Assembly (NCBI GenBank): GCA_036852015.1
Contig: JAANDG010000529.1
Coordinates: 1 to 64,000 of the forward strand
DNA: 64,000 bases
Source of the DNA: Pelodera strongyloides
Taxonomy: Eukaryota; Nematoda; Chromadorea; Rhabditida; Rhabditidae
Direction of reading: 5' to 3'
Below the pieces are notes generated by a model. It had not been told where the DNA came from. It saw nothing but the letters and a program-made list of their open reading frames with translations, and did not search any database. The position numbers and the translations under genes are program-made. Each line of letters starts with the position of its first letter. The stretch's first letter is position 1. Of the stretch, positions 1 to 12,846 are shown in pieces.

Positions 1-510
1 TTTTTGTTGTGGCGACACTATCTGTACGATCTCGTAACTCTCTTTTGCGTCTGCAGTTTCACCCGTGCGTGCGTGCTTTAGCTTGATTTCGGGTGTGATG
101 TAATCTAGTCGGTTCTTAGCCAACAAATAGCCGACTTATAGTCCTCTTATAGCCCGCCGATTAGCCCGGGCGAAACGGCTGCTTTTGTTGGGTAGCCGTG
201 GGTGAGGGTTGAACTAAATCGAACACGTATCAAGATAGTTCTATTGATGCATTTGTTGTAGTATTCTTGGCAGATGGCGACATCGCGGCGTCGAATACAA
301 TAACCTCGAATTCTGATGAGAAAACTTAAAAATGAGGGAAAGGGGATGTCATCCTATCTTTTATGGATATTATATACGTCAGTGAGCACGAACGGCGCTT
401 CACTGTAGCACATCAACAGCGCGACTCTGGCACTTGTCGGAGACCACGTCTACTTTAGTTTGAAGTGAATATCCATTGATGCGTTCGAGTCTTATGAGAA
501 ACAATTTCAG
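1..510. other. Left edge, no supported exon
   Basis: No reading frame here could be joined confidently to the exon at 511. The frame of that exon is open back to about 467, but an in-frame TGA lies just before that point and no acceptor AG falls between the two. The TTTCAG at 505-510 is therefore the most likely 3' splice site, and this stretch is most likely intron or the far 5' part of the gene. Earlier exons must lie left of the window. Confidence 0.4.
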
Positions 511-1057
511 ACGAAAAGTCTCGCACAAGATTCGCGCAAGATCTTCTACGATGCCCAGTTGGGCACTCCCCAATGTGACCACGGCCTGCTGATGGTCTAC
601 CTTCAGGACACAGCACAGGTCAGTCTGTTTTATTCAAGCACGAAATTTATTAATTGCTTTTTATCGAATTGTGATTTGTTGACTTCGATAACATTCATAT
701 GTGCAGTAGGTTGCTTCGTTTATTTCCTGTGTTCTCGTGTTATGTATATCTTCGGTAGTTCATATTAATTTGTTTTTAGTGTACGTTGAACTGTCTTAGT
801 TTTGTTTAATATAAAATCTTATTTATAGACTATCAGCAGCCTTCTCATTCCAATATTTTTAATCTTGTTATTGTGAGCGCCTCACTTTTGTACCCACTTG
901 ACACAGAAAAAAAGTGAGTCGAGAAATATGTAACCGTAATTATAGGACGGTAATCTATGCGTTCCATTTATTTGATGTCAAATGCAAAATTGGGGGTTGT
1001 CGTGTTGTATTCTCTCTCTCCCTCTCTTTCCCCCTCTCTCTCTCAATCTCTCTCTCT

Positions 1058-1096
<39 letters not shown>

Positions 1097-4000
1097 CCTC
1101 TCTTGTAATTATACAGTCCATCAGAAATAGTTTTTCACTCTGGTCTCTCCCTTTCCATACCTTTCCCTCCCTTCAAAAACCTGCTTTTCGTGTGATTTTG
1201 CGAAGGTTTACACATTGCCCGAAAAAGGGTTCAAGAGGCAGAGACTATTTTGATTGAAAATTGTTATGTTTTGCATTTTGGAATTGGGGTTTTCCAGATA
1301 CCAGAAAAGTGAAACCACCAACAAATAGTAGTTCAAAACATCAAAAATTGCTTCTTGTAAAGGAAGTTTGGTCCTGTCTAGTGTGCTTAGTTCAGGTCAC
1401 AGAAATGGTGCCCAAATCGAAACTAACGACTGGTACTCGAATGTCGGGTCTAAAGCCTAAAGCCACTGAGCTCAGCCAGACGCTTAAAAGCCTCTGTGGC
1501 TGTTCCTCGGAAGTCCCTGTCAAATAATTCCCGTAAACCCTTCACCGTAGCACCTTATAATATATACTGACTTTCCAATCACAATACTTTCCTATTTGTT
1601 CTCTATGATTGGCAGGTCGAGTGTGTGAGTCCCAACTAGTTATGTTGTATACACCTTTGAGTCTTTTGCCTTAGTCCCATGCAGATATCTAGACATACGC
1701 TCGCGCAAATATTATATCATGTACTCGAGAGCCAGCGAGGAGGGCGGAGGCTTTGACTCGATTGTCACAGATTTGTTGTGTTCTATGAGCTCTTCAGTAG
1801 TTTTTATTAGTTACCAACTTTATTTCATTATATATTAATATTATTATATATGGAAAATGTACTATATATTATTATTGTCAAGGAAAGCAAAGCAAACCTA
1901 GACTTTGTGCGTGAGTGAGCTTACGTAGCTTTGATACTGTATTTATAAAATAACCGTCAGCTACATTACGCTCAAGGGTTCGGATTTTGTCAGGAATTCA
2001 TAATAATAACCTGTCTAGTTACATCAGTCATCCGTGACACTGTCATTAATACATCTGCGCGCCATGTTCTGCTATGTAATTTGATATGCTAATGTGTTCT
2101 TGGAAGACCTTGGGTTCTTTTTTATTTGAGCCTGAAAACCTCACTAAATGTCCTTGGGGAAGATAGGGGAGCAGGGGTGAAACAACGAAAACGAACACAG
2201 AACAACACACTCACATACCTCTCATTTCACATGCAAATTTCGCTGCGCAATGACAAATGAATTCATTAGAGATGTAACCGCAAGGGTGACAGCTCAAGGA
2301 TTTTTAGAGAGGAATGAATAATATGACCTAAGTAAGGGCCATTCGCTGTTATAACGGTAGTCGATGGATAAGGTTAAGAGGGATATATGATTATATGTAA
2401 ATTGCGAATAATGTAAGAAGCTCAGGGGCCCAATTCAGCAAATAATGGTCCCTCCCCAGTTTACAATGATCTTAATTCCTATGATTTTTTCGAAATTCAA
2501 AATTATTATTGTTGTTTTTTCACTCATTGAAATTTTTCCAAACGCAAGCCACCTAGAGAAAGTGGGTACTTGAAATAAAAAGTAGTCCTCTTATATTGGA
2601 AACGAATATTAAAATATGGAACTATTGTAACTGGGTTGTCTGTAGGATTTGAAAATTTTGGGATGCCCTGCGTTTCAGTTCTATGGATTCCGTACTCCTC
2701 TTCTTTTTTTTTATCAAAGAAAATTCATAACTTTTTTCGTGGACCTCAGTACTTGATGTTGCATCAACTCATCAACACTCATTGCACTTAGACTTTTCTC
2801 CTCAAAACACTGTTTTGATGATTCACTTAATGTTTTTGACTTTTGGCCGAACACTTTCCCTTTGAAGGAAAAGAGAGAAAACGGGCGCCACAAACGACCT
2901 TGACGGGTTGAGATTTCCATTGTAAAAGAGACGGAGATGAACGGTCGGGGCTCTATCAAAAGAGGTGAATTTGAGTAAATTTACTGGAAAAGAAACATAT
3001 AAGTACTAATGCTTTGAATATGTTGCTGCGCTCAAATTAAACGAAGGTCATGCAGGCTGCACGGTATTTTCTGGCAGAAATGTTTCTGCGCATCAAACTC
3101 AATTTTACTTTGAATCATGAAACTGAAAGATGTGCGCCGCAGCATTCTATGCGAGAAAATGTCGTTGCTCGTCAGAATAAACTAAATTATGTGCGCCACA
3201 CTACTTCCTACCAGTAAATGTTGGCCCGTCACTGTAATCTAATGCCTTGAATATGTTGCTGCGCTCAAATTAAACGAAGGTCATGCAGGCTGCACGGTTT
3301 TTTCTGGCAGAATTGTTGCTGCGCATCAAACTCAATTTTACTTTGAATCATGAAACTGAAAGATGTGCGCCGCAGCATTCTATGCGAGAAAATGTCGTTG
3401 CTCGTCAGAATAAACTAAATTATGTGCGCCACACTACTTCCTACCAGTAACTGTTGGACCGTCACTGTAAACTAATGCCTTGAATATGTTGCTGCGCTCA
3501 AATTAAACGAAGGTCATGCAGGCTGCACGGTTTTTTCTGGCAGAATTGTTGTTGCACATCAAACTCAATTTTACTTTGAATCATGAAACTGAAAGATGTG
3601 CGCCGCAGCATTTTATGCGAGAAAATGTCGTTGCTCGTCAGAATAAACTAAATTATGTGCGCCACACTACTTCCTACCAGTAAATGTTGGCCCGTCACTG
3701 TAAACTAATGCTTTGAATATGTTGCTGCGCTCAAATTAAACGAAGGTCATGCAGGCTGCACGGTATTTTCTGGCAGAAATGTTTCTGCGCATCAAACTCA
3801 ATTTTACTTTGAATCATGAAACTGAAAGATGTGCGCCGCAGCATTCTATGCGAGAAAATGTCGTTGCTCGTCAGAATAAACTAAATTATGTGCGCCACAC
3901 TACTTCCTACCAGTAAATGTTGGCCCGTCACTGTAAACTAATGATATAAGTGTGAGTGTTCAATTTATCATGTGTTTGAGCAAGCTATCAAAATACTGAA

Positions 4001-7000
4001 TTTACATGGCTGAACTTCCGCATGCATGCGGTCATTTAAGGCAAAAAGCATTCATGCCGTCAATCGTGCGGCAGGCATGCTTTTTTGGGCACGGTTTTGC
4101 TGGTCACGCATGCCGCACTTGTTGCACTAACCGTGCTTTTTCATTGTTTCGGAAAACTCTTCTTTTATGAGAGGGTTTTTTCACTTCTTTTAACTATTTT
4201 ACGTAAGTATTTTTGTTTATAACAAATAAAATGGTAATTATAACAAATTTAGTGGGGTTTTGGTTGATTTAAGTCGGTTTTAAATTCCCGCACGTTTACG
4301 GCAATGTGCATAAATGGATGCCGCATGCATGCCCGGGCTCTCCTCCGCATGCATGCCGCCTGCGGAAGAGCATGCATGCAGTCACCATGACTGCATGCAT
4401 GCTTGTTCAAATGACCGCATGCAAGCGAAGCGTGACCTGAGTAGTTCCTAGTGAGCGGCTCATATGCCAAGGGAATAGAATAGATATACATAATTCCTCA
4501 AAATTGGTGCCTGAACCTCAATAATGTTTGAATTTGTATTTCTGAAACCCACTCACCCCTATCCCTTTATTCTATCCGCGTCGAGTGTCGACGAAGGCAA
4601 TGCGATATAATATAATAACGGTTTATTGGTTAACAATCAATACAAAAAAGAACGTCAACCAAAGGGAACCCTAAGACCCCGCGCTTGCGTTTGGCTACGT
4701 TCGATAAACAGCTCTTATACCCTTATACGTTTCAGGGTTGCTCTGACGAGCAGATTTCTGTATAGTATAATACCTCTGACGACCTCTGACCCATTCTTTT
4801 GTGACATATAACAGTGATAGGTAGCATAAAGGCGTGTATCTCGAAGTAGAGAGAATCAGAGATAGTAACTGAAGGAGAGAGATAGAAACAAGCAGAGAGA
4901 CGGAAAAATGAAAACATAGACAAAAGTTGTCAAAATGAAACTGGACTGTAAATCGGCAGCTGCCAGCGTTCTCATAACATTGGTATCGTGCACTCACACA
5001 CACAATGTTTCGATTGAACAGTTGTGACACGAACAAGAGAGGCATTGTCAGTTGAGTGTACATAACAATACAGTGGGTTATCGATTACGTGGAGGGCAAG
5101 AGCATTAGAATGCTGGTACTTGGAACTTGGCACCAATTAGGGGAGCATGGTATATGTACACTAACATAGCGGCTTTCATGGGCACAAGTAAGTCCGTTCC
5201 CACGTAAATAACTATGTTAGGATCATGCATATTCACAAAGAGAGATGGCTGCGCTAGCTATTGACAGAACGTTATGGTTCTGTCAATATGCTACCATATA
5301 CATATCTTTCACAGACTATGGCACACTTGCATTCCGGCTTCCATAAACTATTAGATTTTGTCAACTAATGTACTTTGAGCTATTTTCTCTCAAGGATGGC
5401 GTGCGCGGCTGCAAAAACATACACTCGAAAATGTGAAAATAGTTAATTTGATAAGGTTCGTGTGCGTGTGAGCTTCACTTTCTAAACATATACTCGGCAG
5501 TCTCCTGTTTATTGATTTCAGTTATTTATCTAGTATACTGATAAGTTATAAGTATTCAAGTAAACGGATCTTTATTTGAATATCTTTATCTGAGAGACTT
5601 CCAACTATAATTGGCCATGTGCCGAAAATGAGAATCATCTTGCCTTCCAGTGATTCTATGGAAAATATTTATGCATGGATACTTATCAACTATTTACTTG
5701 CACCACACTATGCTGTTGCATAACTTTTTATTTAGAAGATTTCACGTAGCTCCTGGTTACCTTATTACAGTTCGGTTTTGATCTTTATTATAAGACAAAC
5801 AATCATTTAATTACAATTATAAATGAATGAGTTTCAGCTCGCCACGTATCGTGGGGACGACACTTTCGTTCTTCTGACAGACGAGGACATGGAAAAGTTG
5901 CATGAACTTGCACAGAAAGGTGGGGGTTTATGTTTTATTTCGGTAGGATCATTTTGGAATATACGTACACCGTCTTCGTAATGTTTTTCTTTATCGGAGA
6001 CACGTACCCTTTGGAACAAATAGCACCCCCACTTTATTTTTTTGTGAAGCCTCAAATGTTTAGGCACCGAGGGCGGCGACGCTGTGGCACTTCAATATTT
6101 GCTGCAGAATTACAAAGATGCCATCGACCCGAGGGTTCAGAGAGCGGAGAGCTGGATGGTTAGTTTTTGATCGTATTTTTGCGAAACGTTTGCATAGATT
6201 CCGCACTTTGATCTAATGCCATAGTCCAGGTGGATAAGGTTTATGGACAAATTAACATTTCTCCGGGTGGTAGCGTTCTCTACGCGAATGGTAATGAAGT
6301 TTTTATCTCGTGTTGCAAACCTCAGATCGCAAACCCAAAACCCGCAAAAAAGGAATGATTCATCAATCTTACATCTGTCTCGGGGAATTTTGGCGCAAAA
6401 TCGGTTGCGTACGAAATCATTTCGGAAAACGATGTTGGAAACCTTTACAAACTATCTTATATGTGATCAATAAACTATATATATATATCTTGAACGATAG
6501 GGGGAAAGGGCGAATATGAGCCTAACTCCTAACACTGACGCTAACGTGATGTCGCTAGACGTTAACCTTTGCTAAGTTCTTGCCTATACTTATACCTTGT
6601 ATGTTGTACTCATCGCACAATCCTCATTGTATTTAATAATACCCAATACACTCCCAGTCAGTATTCTATCATTAGAAACATTGTTTCTATATTTATAAGC
6701 TCAGAAACACTAAAGATTCTTCCACAAACTAAAATCGGAAAAGTTTTTTGAAGAGAAGCGAAAAGAACCTTGTGTCCTCCGATTCGAGTCATAAATTTTA
6801 ACGGCACCGTTGACTGGGAGAAGACAGGGCAATAGTATGAGAAAAGTACTAGAAATGGATGAGTGTCGCACACGTGCTAGACGTGACCTTGCACTATTCG
6901 AGCACAGTCATGTAAACACCTTCCCTCGTCCTTTTTTACAGTTAGTTTTAAAAGGGAAATATTTGATCAATGTCTGGGACGTTATGAAAAGTAAGGATGA

Positions 7001-8541
7001 AAAACAGAATGTTAACTTGAGAGAAAATAGGTTCCTTTCTGGTAGAAATATTGCAAAGGAGTTACGTAGTTTTATTCAAGGATTGTTTTTTTTCTACAAC
7101 TATGAGAGATAAGCAAAAATGAAGGTTAATTCGTTCAGCCAGTTGTCGGCCTTCTCGCGGCCACTCTGATTGTCCTCGTGATCCTGGCTGTCCTGCTCGC
7201 TCTATTCCTCGCACGTTTTTGCTGCTGCTGTCAGAAGAACAAGAAGGTCAGCTAAAATTTATTGAATTTATTAAGCTTGATATGTCCGTTGTCGATTTTA
7301 ATTTCATGCATATACTCCCAATCAAAAGCTCACGCAACTATTGCGGCACTTTTGCGTAGTGCATATCGCGGGATATATAGTTACAAGGACGACGTTGACC
7401 GCGTGACTTTTTACTGTGTTAGACAAAAGTAGGCAAATCGGGGGGAGATGATGAGCACCAGTGTTACTGAATGCCTAACCTTTAGGAAGTCTACCATGTC
7501 AACACGATTCCGACTTACAAGTCAATCGAGCCACTCTATGTGGTCACACCGCCAGCCGGGTACGTTTTTTTTGCCATACAAAATTCAGAAAAAGTGCACA
7601 ACTTAACATTCACAAATATGTGCTGTATCGATCGTTTCAACCTACAGTAAATATTAAGGGTGTGGCCCCAAACCAACCATTCATACTGCAAAACTTCTTT
7701 GGAGAATTGAACCCCGTACATGCCATTTTGAACACGACATGCTGCCATAATACGTTGTAGTAACTAGAAACATAACTGCTTATTTTTTTTGATATCTTCA
7801 GTCCGAACGATCGATTCCCCCATCCGCATCATTCGGAGGGGATCTACAGCACTCCCTATTCGGGAAGTCCCCTACCGTATGCTCACCCACCTCCCCCGGG
7901 AACCTCCCGACCCATCACTCCCGCATCGACATACCGTAACCGAATCCATCCTTCGGGTGGAGAGACCCCACTTAGTCAGAAGAGGACAGGCAGAGGAGAA
8001 TATGCAGAGAAGAAGGTTGGAATTTGTAATTGTTTTGTTTGTGTTACATAATTGTGCATCTTGTGATTAACAGGATATCGGTGTATTTTTATGGTTGTCT
8101 ATGATAAAGGCTCTCCAAGAAATCATAGTTCTTAAAGTTTCTAAGAAGGCAATATCGCTGTCAGTGGTGAATTTATTCACTCTGCCAATTTTAGACCGAT
8201 ACGCCGACGACTATGAAGAGTAGCCGCGGAGAATATGCAGAAAAGAAGGTAAAACAATAAACTATTTGATATTGCATCCAATTATTGTTGGGCTTGTTAC
8301 AAAGAACTTATCCTTTGTTAGCGCGATAGCGCTAACATAGTTTGGGTTTGATCCGAGAGCCCTTTTTTCCAGTTTTCACCCTGAATTTGGTCCTAGACCA
8401 AAAATTGAAATTCTTTTGGTCTAATTAGTGAAAAGACCACATTTCATAATACCTGCGAAAATTTCAGATAAAAATATCAACTTGCACGAAATTTATGATC
8501 AAATAAGCAAAATTTGCAAAACATGCGGAAGAAATGTCTGC

Positions 8542-8577
<36 letters not shown>

Positions 8578-11500
8578 ACCCCCCTCCCTCCCCGATCAAG
8601 AGAGAGAGAACCTAGTCTTGCGCGCACCCAATTAACTAACAGACGGTATTTTTGACGCTTAATTTATTAAATACTTTATTTGCAAACGAAATTATTAATC
8701 ATTATAGTCTTAGTTTCATTTTTCTGTTCTTTAGTAGGTAAATAACTCTAAGTGCGCGCTAACAGTGCGCGCCGTTGAAACACTATACAACGTTTCAGGG
8801 GTATATTTATTCAGGGCAAAAGTGCTTATTAGTTACTAAATATTATTATTATTATTGTTGCCAACTAGCTTTTCAAAGCGAATAAAGTTAAGTCGTCCGG
8901 GGAAGTGGTTGTCAAATATTTTCAAAATTCTATCTGAAAATCATGAATCTCGGCTTATGGGAGCACGTACGGAATTTCTGCAAACCAAAGCATAATTTTA
9001 AGAAACCGCAATTTGTTTGTGCAGTCTAAAATTAATAGTAACTAAAACGTCTTATTTGGCACATGCAACCATCCGAAGTGGTTATTTCCGGTTACCTATG
9101 AACTATGAAGCCTATGAAGGGAAGTGAGGCATGATTGAAGCACATTATTGATTGATTGCCGCGAATTTTTTATTCTAATTATACTGATTTGCATGGGAAT
9201 GTAGTGTTCGGAAATCAGTTCAAATCCGAATATAGCCGCTTTAATTAAACGTTCGAGCCCATTTCAAAATATTTTTCCATATTATCCGCGGTCACGAACG
9301 ATATATTGCTTGTTTTAAGAACTATATTTACCTGCAAAAAGTAATTAACCCTACAGTAAGTAATAAAGGATATATTTCTAAACTTACTCGGAAAGAAGTT
9401 TTGAAATATGTATAAATGCGCCGTTTCTAAACTTCGCAATACGCGTACTCCAAACAATAGCTTCCTTCAAAATGCGCCCAACAAGGTGATTTTTGTATCG
9501 TGATGTCCGTCGAATTCAGGAGTTCATTTTCAGAACTGCTATTAAACTAGCTCAAGTCAGTATATTTGCACAATTGCTTTAATTTTTGTGCTGAAAAAGG
9601 TAGTGTTTATTGTTTACGTTTTTCGCCATACTTAATTTGGCCGTGTTAAAATTTTCCCGAAATTTTTTTTACGAGTTTTCTATTGGGGTGCGTGCGCCTA
9701 TATACATACTTTCGTTCGTACTGCACTGTAGATGAGGCGAAAAATGCGAACTAGATTGTAAATGACCAAAAGGAAGCTTAATAGAACCAAGCAAGAGTCT
9801 GGCGCCGAATGGGCGAGGTGTGCGGCGAGACTGCGAAACCCTTTTGTAATATGCAAAATAGGATGAGTGGGACACTTTTTTTGGATGGGCCTGAGCTTTT
9901 AACTGGTTTATATATAAAGGTTTATTGAGGATATGTAATTAACACATCTCAAAAGGTGACCCTAAGATACCACCCTTCACAACGCAGTATACTCACTTAA
10001 AGGGACAGGCCCATCAAAATAAACCTACATTTACGATACGTTCATAATGACTATCAAGCATTTTTATTACAATATATACAAACTAAATTTCACCATTATT
10101 CGCCCTAGACAACTTTTTTTCCAATGCGCTCTGCTCAAATGTATACCATAAAACTGCAGATTTCAAAGCTATATATGCAAATTTTAATCGCATTATAATT
10201 TCACGATAAATTTGCATTGACGACAAGGATATTTGCGGCTCTACGGTATACATTTGAGCAGAGCGCATCGGAAAAAAGTTTTCAATGGCAAATAAATGTG
10301 AAATTTAGTTTGTATATATTGTAATAAAAATGCTTGATAGTCACTATGGACGTATCGTAAATACAGGTTTACTTTGATGGGCCTGTCCCTTTAAATGAGG
10401 AGGCTCACGAGAATGACGTGCTCAAATAGTTCCCGTTTATCGAAAGGTGATGGTATTAAATTCCGAAAGACATGCTTTACAAAGCAAAAGCTTTTAATTG
10501 GAAGGACTAAATCAATATAAAACTATGAATTCTATCAAAATTTTGGATCGTAGTAAATAGTTGATTTAGAGAGTGCACATGCAAATTTGGTGCTGGCTTG
10601 CAAAATGACTTGTAAATTTGCATGCTCACTATGGAAATCAACTATCTACTACGATCCAAAATTTTGATGTAAATTAGGTCATGTGAAAAGAGGACAATAT
10701 TTTATCGTGGAAAAGAGTCCTTGAATGGTAAGTTTGGGTTTCATCTTGTTTTAAATCTACGAAAAGAGGCCAATAATTTGAATAGGATTCTATAAAAAGT
10801 GGACAATATAAAATATAATATCCTCCTGAGCTTGCGCTCAAATAAGGCCTTTTCATTACCCAAACTGGGGCATTTCATTAATGTAATCAGTCTTCCGATT
10901 TTTACAGAAATTAACTTCTCAGTACTAAATGTATGTGTTACTATCTGAAGCGGCTTTTAGAATAGAATAGACGGTAAACGTGTTCCAGATTAGCGCGCCA
11001 TCCAGTTAATAATAGGAAAACTAATGGCATAAAAGAAATGACCCAGTTTGGGTAATGAAAAGGGCTTATTTGAGCGCAAGCTCAGGAGGATATTATATTT
11101 TATATTGTCCACTTTTTATAGAATCCTATTCAAATTATTGGCCTCTTTTCGTAGATTTAAAACAAGATGAAACCCAAACTTACCATTCAAGGACTCTTTT
11201 CCACGATAAAATTGTGCTTTGGTTTACATTTTGGAACACATGCATAGAGCATAGTTTCACGGAAACATCCCCAGTTTATTATTCTGGACAGAGCTACAGA
11301 TAGAGGGTGCATTTCCTCTATAACTAGCAGTTAGACACGTATTTTCATGTCCACAACTTTTTAAGCAAAAATCTTTTTTATCCAAATCTTCAGTCCGACA
11401 AGAGTCCGTCAGTCGGTGGCGAATCTCTGTATGCAGTCCCTCCCAGTGAACTCTACTCGAATAGCACTCTGCCTGCACACAATGGATATCTACCATCTCC

Positions 11501-11837
11501 TTATGAGGTAAGGAACTGTGAAATCAAACCCCTCATATTTTCTCGTGTTGTCATCTCGTTAACGCAACAATTTTGAGTTTTCTAGCGATGCGAACACCGG
11601 AATTTTTAATTCCAATAAACACAAAGTAGACCGATCGTTGCTTGGAATAACCCATGCTTGTTGTGTAGTTGCTCGGATAATCAACAAGTACTCCAGGCCT
11701 ATGGAACGATTCCCCGTCCGACAGTACTCCCTCGTGACGGGACCCTCAGGCAATCAGTGCTCACTGAAAGTGACCTGTCCTTCCTCGACCCGATGAGGCG
11801 GCAGGAGACGCAGACACGAGAGGATTTCATCTACTAA
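511..11837 (+). CDS. Single-pass membrane protein, 3' part of gene
   Basis: Ten exons join in phase and give the last 348 residues: 511-618, 5838-5919, 6064-6158, 6230-6290, 7143-7246, 7486-7559, 7802-8015, 8195-8248, 11394-11507, 11697-11837 (stop TAA). The extracellular part holds YLQDTAQ, an acidic stretch LLTDEDMEKLHELA and an N-glycosylation site in QINISPGG. One membrane helix follows (VVGLLAATLIVLVILAVLL, then ALFLARF), ending in CCCCQKNKK, a palmitoylation-like and stop-transfer sequence. The cytoplasmic tail is rich in Pro and Tyr (YKSIEPLYVVTPP, PYAHPPPPG), which suggests SH3/WW or phosphotyrosine partners. Two consecutive exons end in GEYAEKK. The last residues are DFIY. I do not recognise the family; a cell-surface receptor or adhesion protein is inference. 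The link between the first exon and the rest crosses a 5.2-kb intron and is the weakest join. Confidence 0.72.
1011..1095. repeat. CT-rich microsatellite
   Basis: Pyrimidine tract of CT dinucleotides with CCCT interruptions inside the 5.2-kb intron. Simple sequence; no function is indicated. Confidence 0.9.
1396..1527 (+). other. Candidate alternative last exon
   Basis: A TTCAG acceptor is followed by an open frame of 43 codons that ends in TAA. It would join in phase 0 to the exon ending at 618, giving a tail that starts VTEMVPKSKLTTG and ends SSEVPVK. If used, it would end the protein before the membrane helix and give a secreted or truncated form. There is no similarity to support it, so it may be chance. 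Confidence 0.22.
3008..3939. repeat. Tandem repeat, four units of 233 bp
   Basis: The word AATG(C/T)(C/T)TTGAATATGTTGC recurs at 3008, 3241, 3474 and 3707, exactly 233 bp apart, and the start of a fifth unit is cut off at 3940. Units differ at only a few positions. Units 1 and 4 share GAAATGTTTCTGCG where units 2 and 3 have GAATTGTTG, so the array did not grow by simple end addition. It lies in the 5.2-kb intron of the membrane-protein gene. Confidence 0.95.
4017..4432. repeat. GCATGC-rich palindromic patch
   Basis: GCATGC and its overlap GCATGCATGC occur repeatedly over about 400 bp. The outer ends are inverted: CGCATGCATGCGGTCATTT near 4020 matches the reverse of AAATGACCGCATGCAAGCG near 4415. 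This suggests a decayed inverted-repeat element rich in short palindromes. No open frame in it looks coding. Confidence 0.6.
5259..5288. repeat. Perfect 12-bp hairpin
   Basis: TATTGACAGAAC at 5259-5270 and its exact inverse at 5277-5288 flank a 6-base loop, in the same intron. It may be the core of a decayed inverted-repeat element. Confidence 0.7.
8544..8576. repeat. GT microsatellite
   Basis: Uninterrupted GT dinucleotides for about 33 bases in the 3.1-kb intron 8249-11393. Simple sequence. Confidence 0.95.
10001..10390. mobile_element. TTAA-flanked inverted-repeat element (MITE)
   Basis: The ends are inverted copies of AGGGACAGGCCCATCAAA, and the inverted similarity runs inward for over 90 bp (GTAATAAAAATGCTTGATAG and its inverse). 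TTAA stands immediately outside both ends (9997-10000 and 10391-10394), the target-site duplication typical of piggyBac-type insertion. There is no coding capacity, so it is a non-autonomous element, inside an intron of the membrane-protein gene. Confidence 0.85.
10535..10667. repeat. 133-bp palindromic element
   Basis: TCAAAATTTTGGATCGTAGTA at the left is matched in inverse at the right end, and similarity continues inward through the TAGTTGATTT and ATGCAAATTT segments with mismatches. It looks like a small foldback element. I could not define a target-site duplication. Confidence 0.75.
10692..11212. repeat. Foldback element with arms of about 170 bp
   Basis: The left arm (about 10692-10869) and the right arm (about 11042-11212) are near-identical inverted copies, ending inward in CCCAAACTGGG and CCCAGTTTGGG. 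Because of this symmetry the same 50-residue open frame appears on both strands. That frame is a by-product of the repeat, not a gene. The centre of about 170 bp is unique. This is probably a MITE or a palindromic insertion. Confidence 0.85.
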
Positions 11838-12807
11838 TCGATACGCGTGCATTTATAGATTTTTTCTAAGAAACTTTGCATATTGAAATCAACCCGGTCG
11901 CATTTCCCTTATATCTCTTATTGTACAGTCAGTGACGTTTTTCCACATCTCAAAATCGCATTTCATCGAAACATTGAATACATACTGATAACTGATAACT
12001 ATAACGAACGTCTATACATACTGAAAACTGGTAAGTACTCGCGTACTCTATTATTATATCAGTATGCCTTTTTTTTATCCCAGTCTAAAATGTAACACGA
12101 AGTCCCCGAACAATGTGGTTGCTCGAAGTTTAGCTGGCAGAGCAACAATATTTTGCGCAGCAGGCAGCAAAGTAATTCTGGGAAGGCCCAATTGTGTTAC
12201 TTCTGGTGGTAGACTGTTGGCAAGTCTAAAACTTCTCATTTGCTCACTATTTTAATTGTACGAGATTAATCTTTGTAATTATCGACTTTTCCTATTAATT
12301 TAATGAGAACTTCTACCCTTATATTTCTCAGCCAGGCTAGCCATAAAGTGATTATCGATGAATTAAAAATAGCAATCTTCCTGTATATTTCAGTTAATTT
12401 TATCATTGATAAGAGATCTGAGCGCTTCACCAAACTACCAAAATTGAAATTACTTTTTAGTCACGAAACTGTATAGTTTTTGTAATATAACACCGCTTTG
12501 AGATCTCTTTCCTTTATTTTGCTCCCAAAAAATTACGAATATTGAGATACTTTCTAATTAGTTTTCTGTAACTTTCTTCATATGAAACAATACATACTTT
12601 CAACACGAATCTTGCCACTCTGTAAGGAGATCTTTCGTTTATTATAATTCGTGGTTTTCTTGAATAAATAAATGTAAATGATGGGTTTTATTGAATTGAG
12701 ACGAACACAAGTAAATATAAAGTTTATTTTTGAAATTTTTCTGTATTTGTCTCTCATAAATAAAAAATTGTGGTAGTGAAGAGGTGAACACTACTGTGTT
12801 AACTTCG

Positions 12808-12846
<39 letters not shown>

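Noticed and set aside
1261..1395. First part of the 88-codon open frame starting MLCFAFWNWG
   Set aside because: No acceptor or similarity supports the part before the TTCAG at 1391-1395; only the 3' part is kept, as a weak exon candidate.
10674..11303. The same 50-residue open frame on both strands (SASSGGYYILYCPLF)
   Set aside because: It results from the arms of a foldback element; there is no start context, splice support or similarity.
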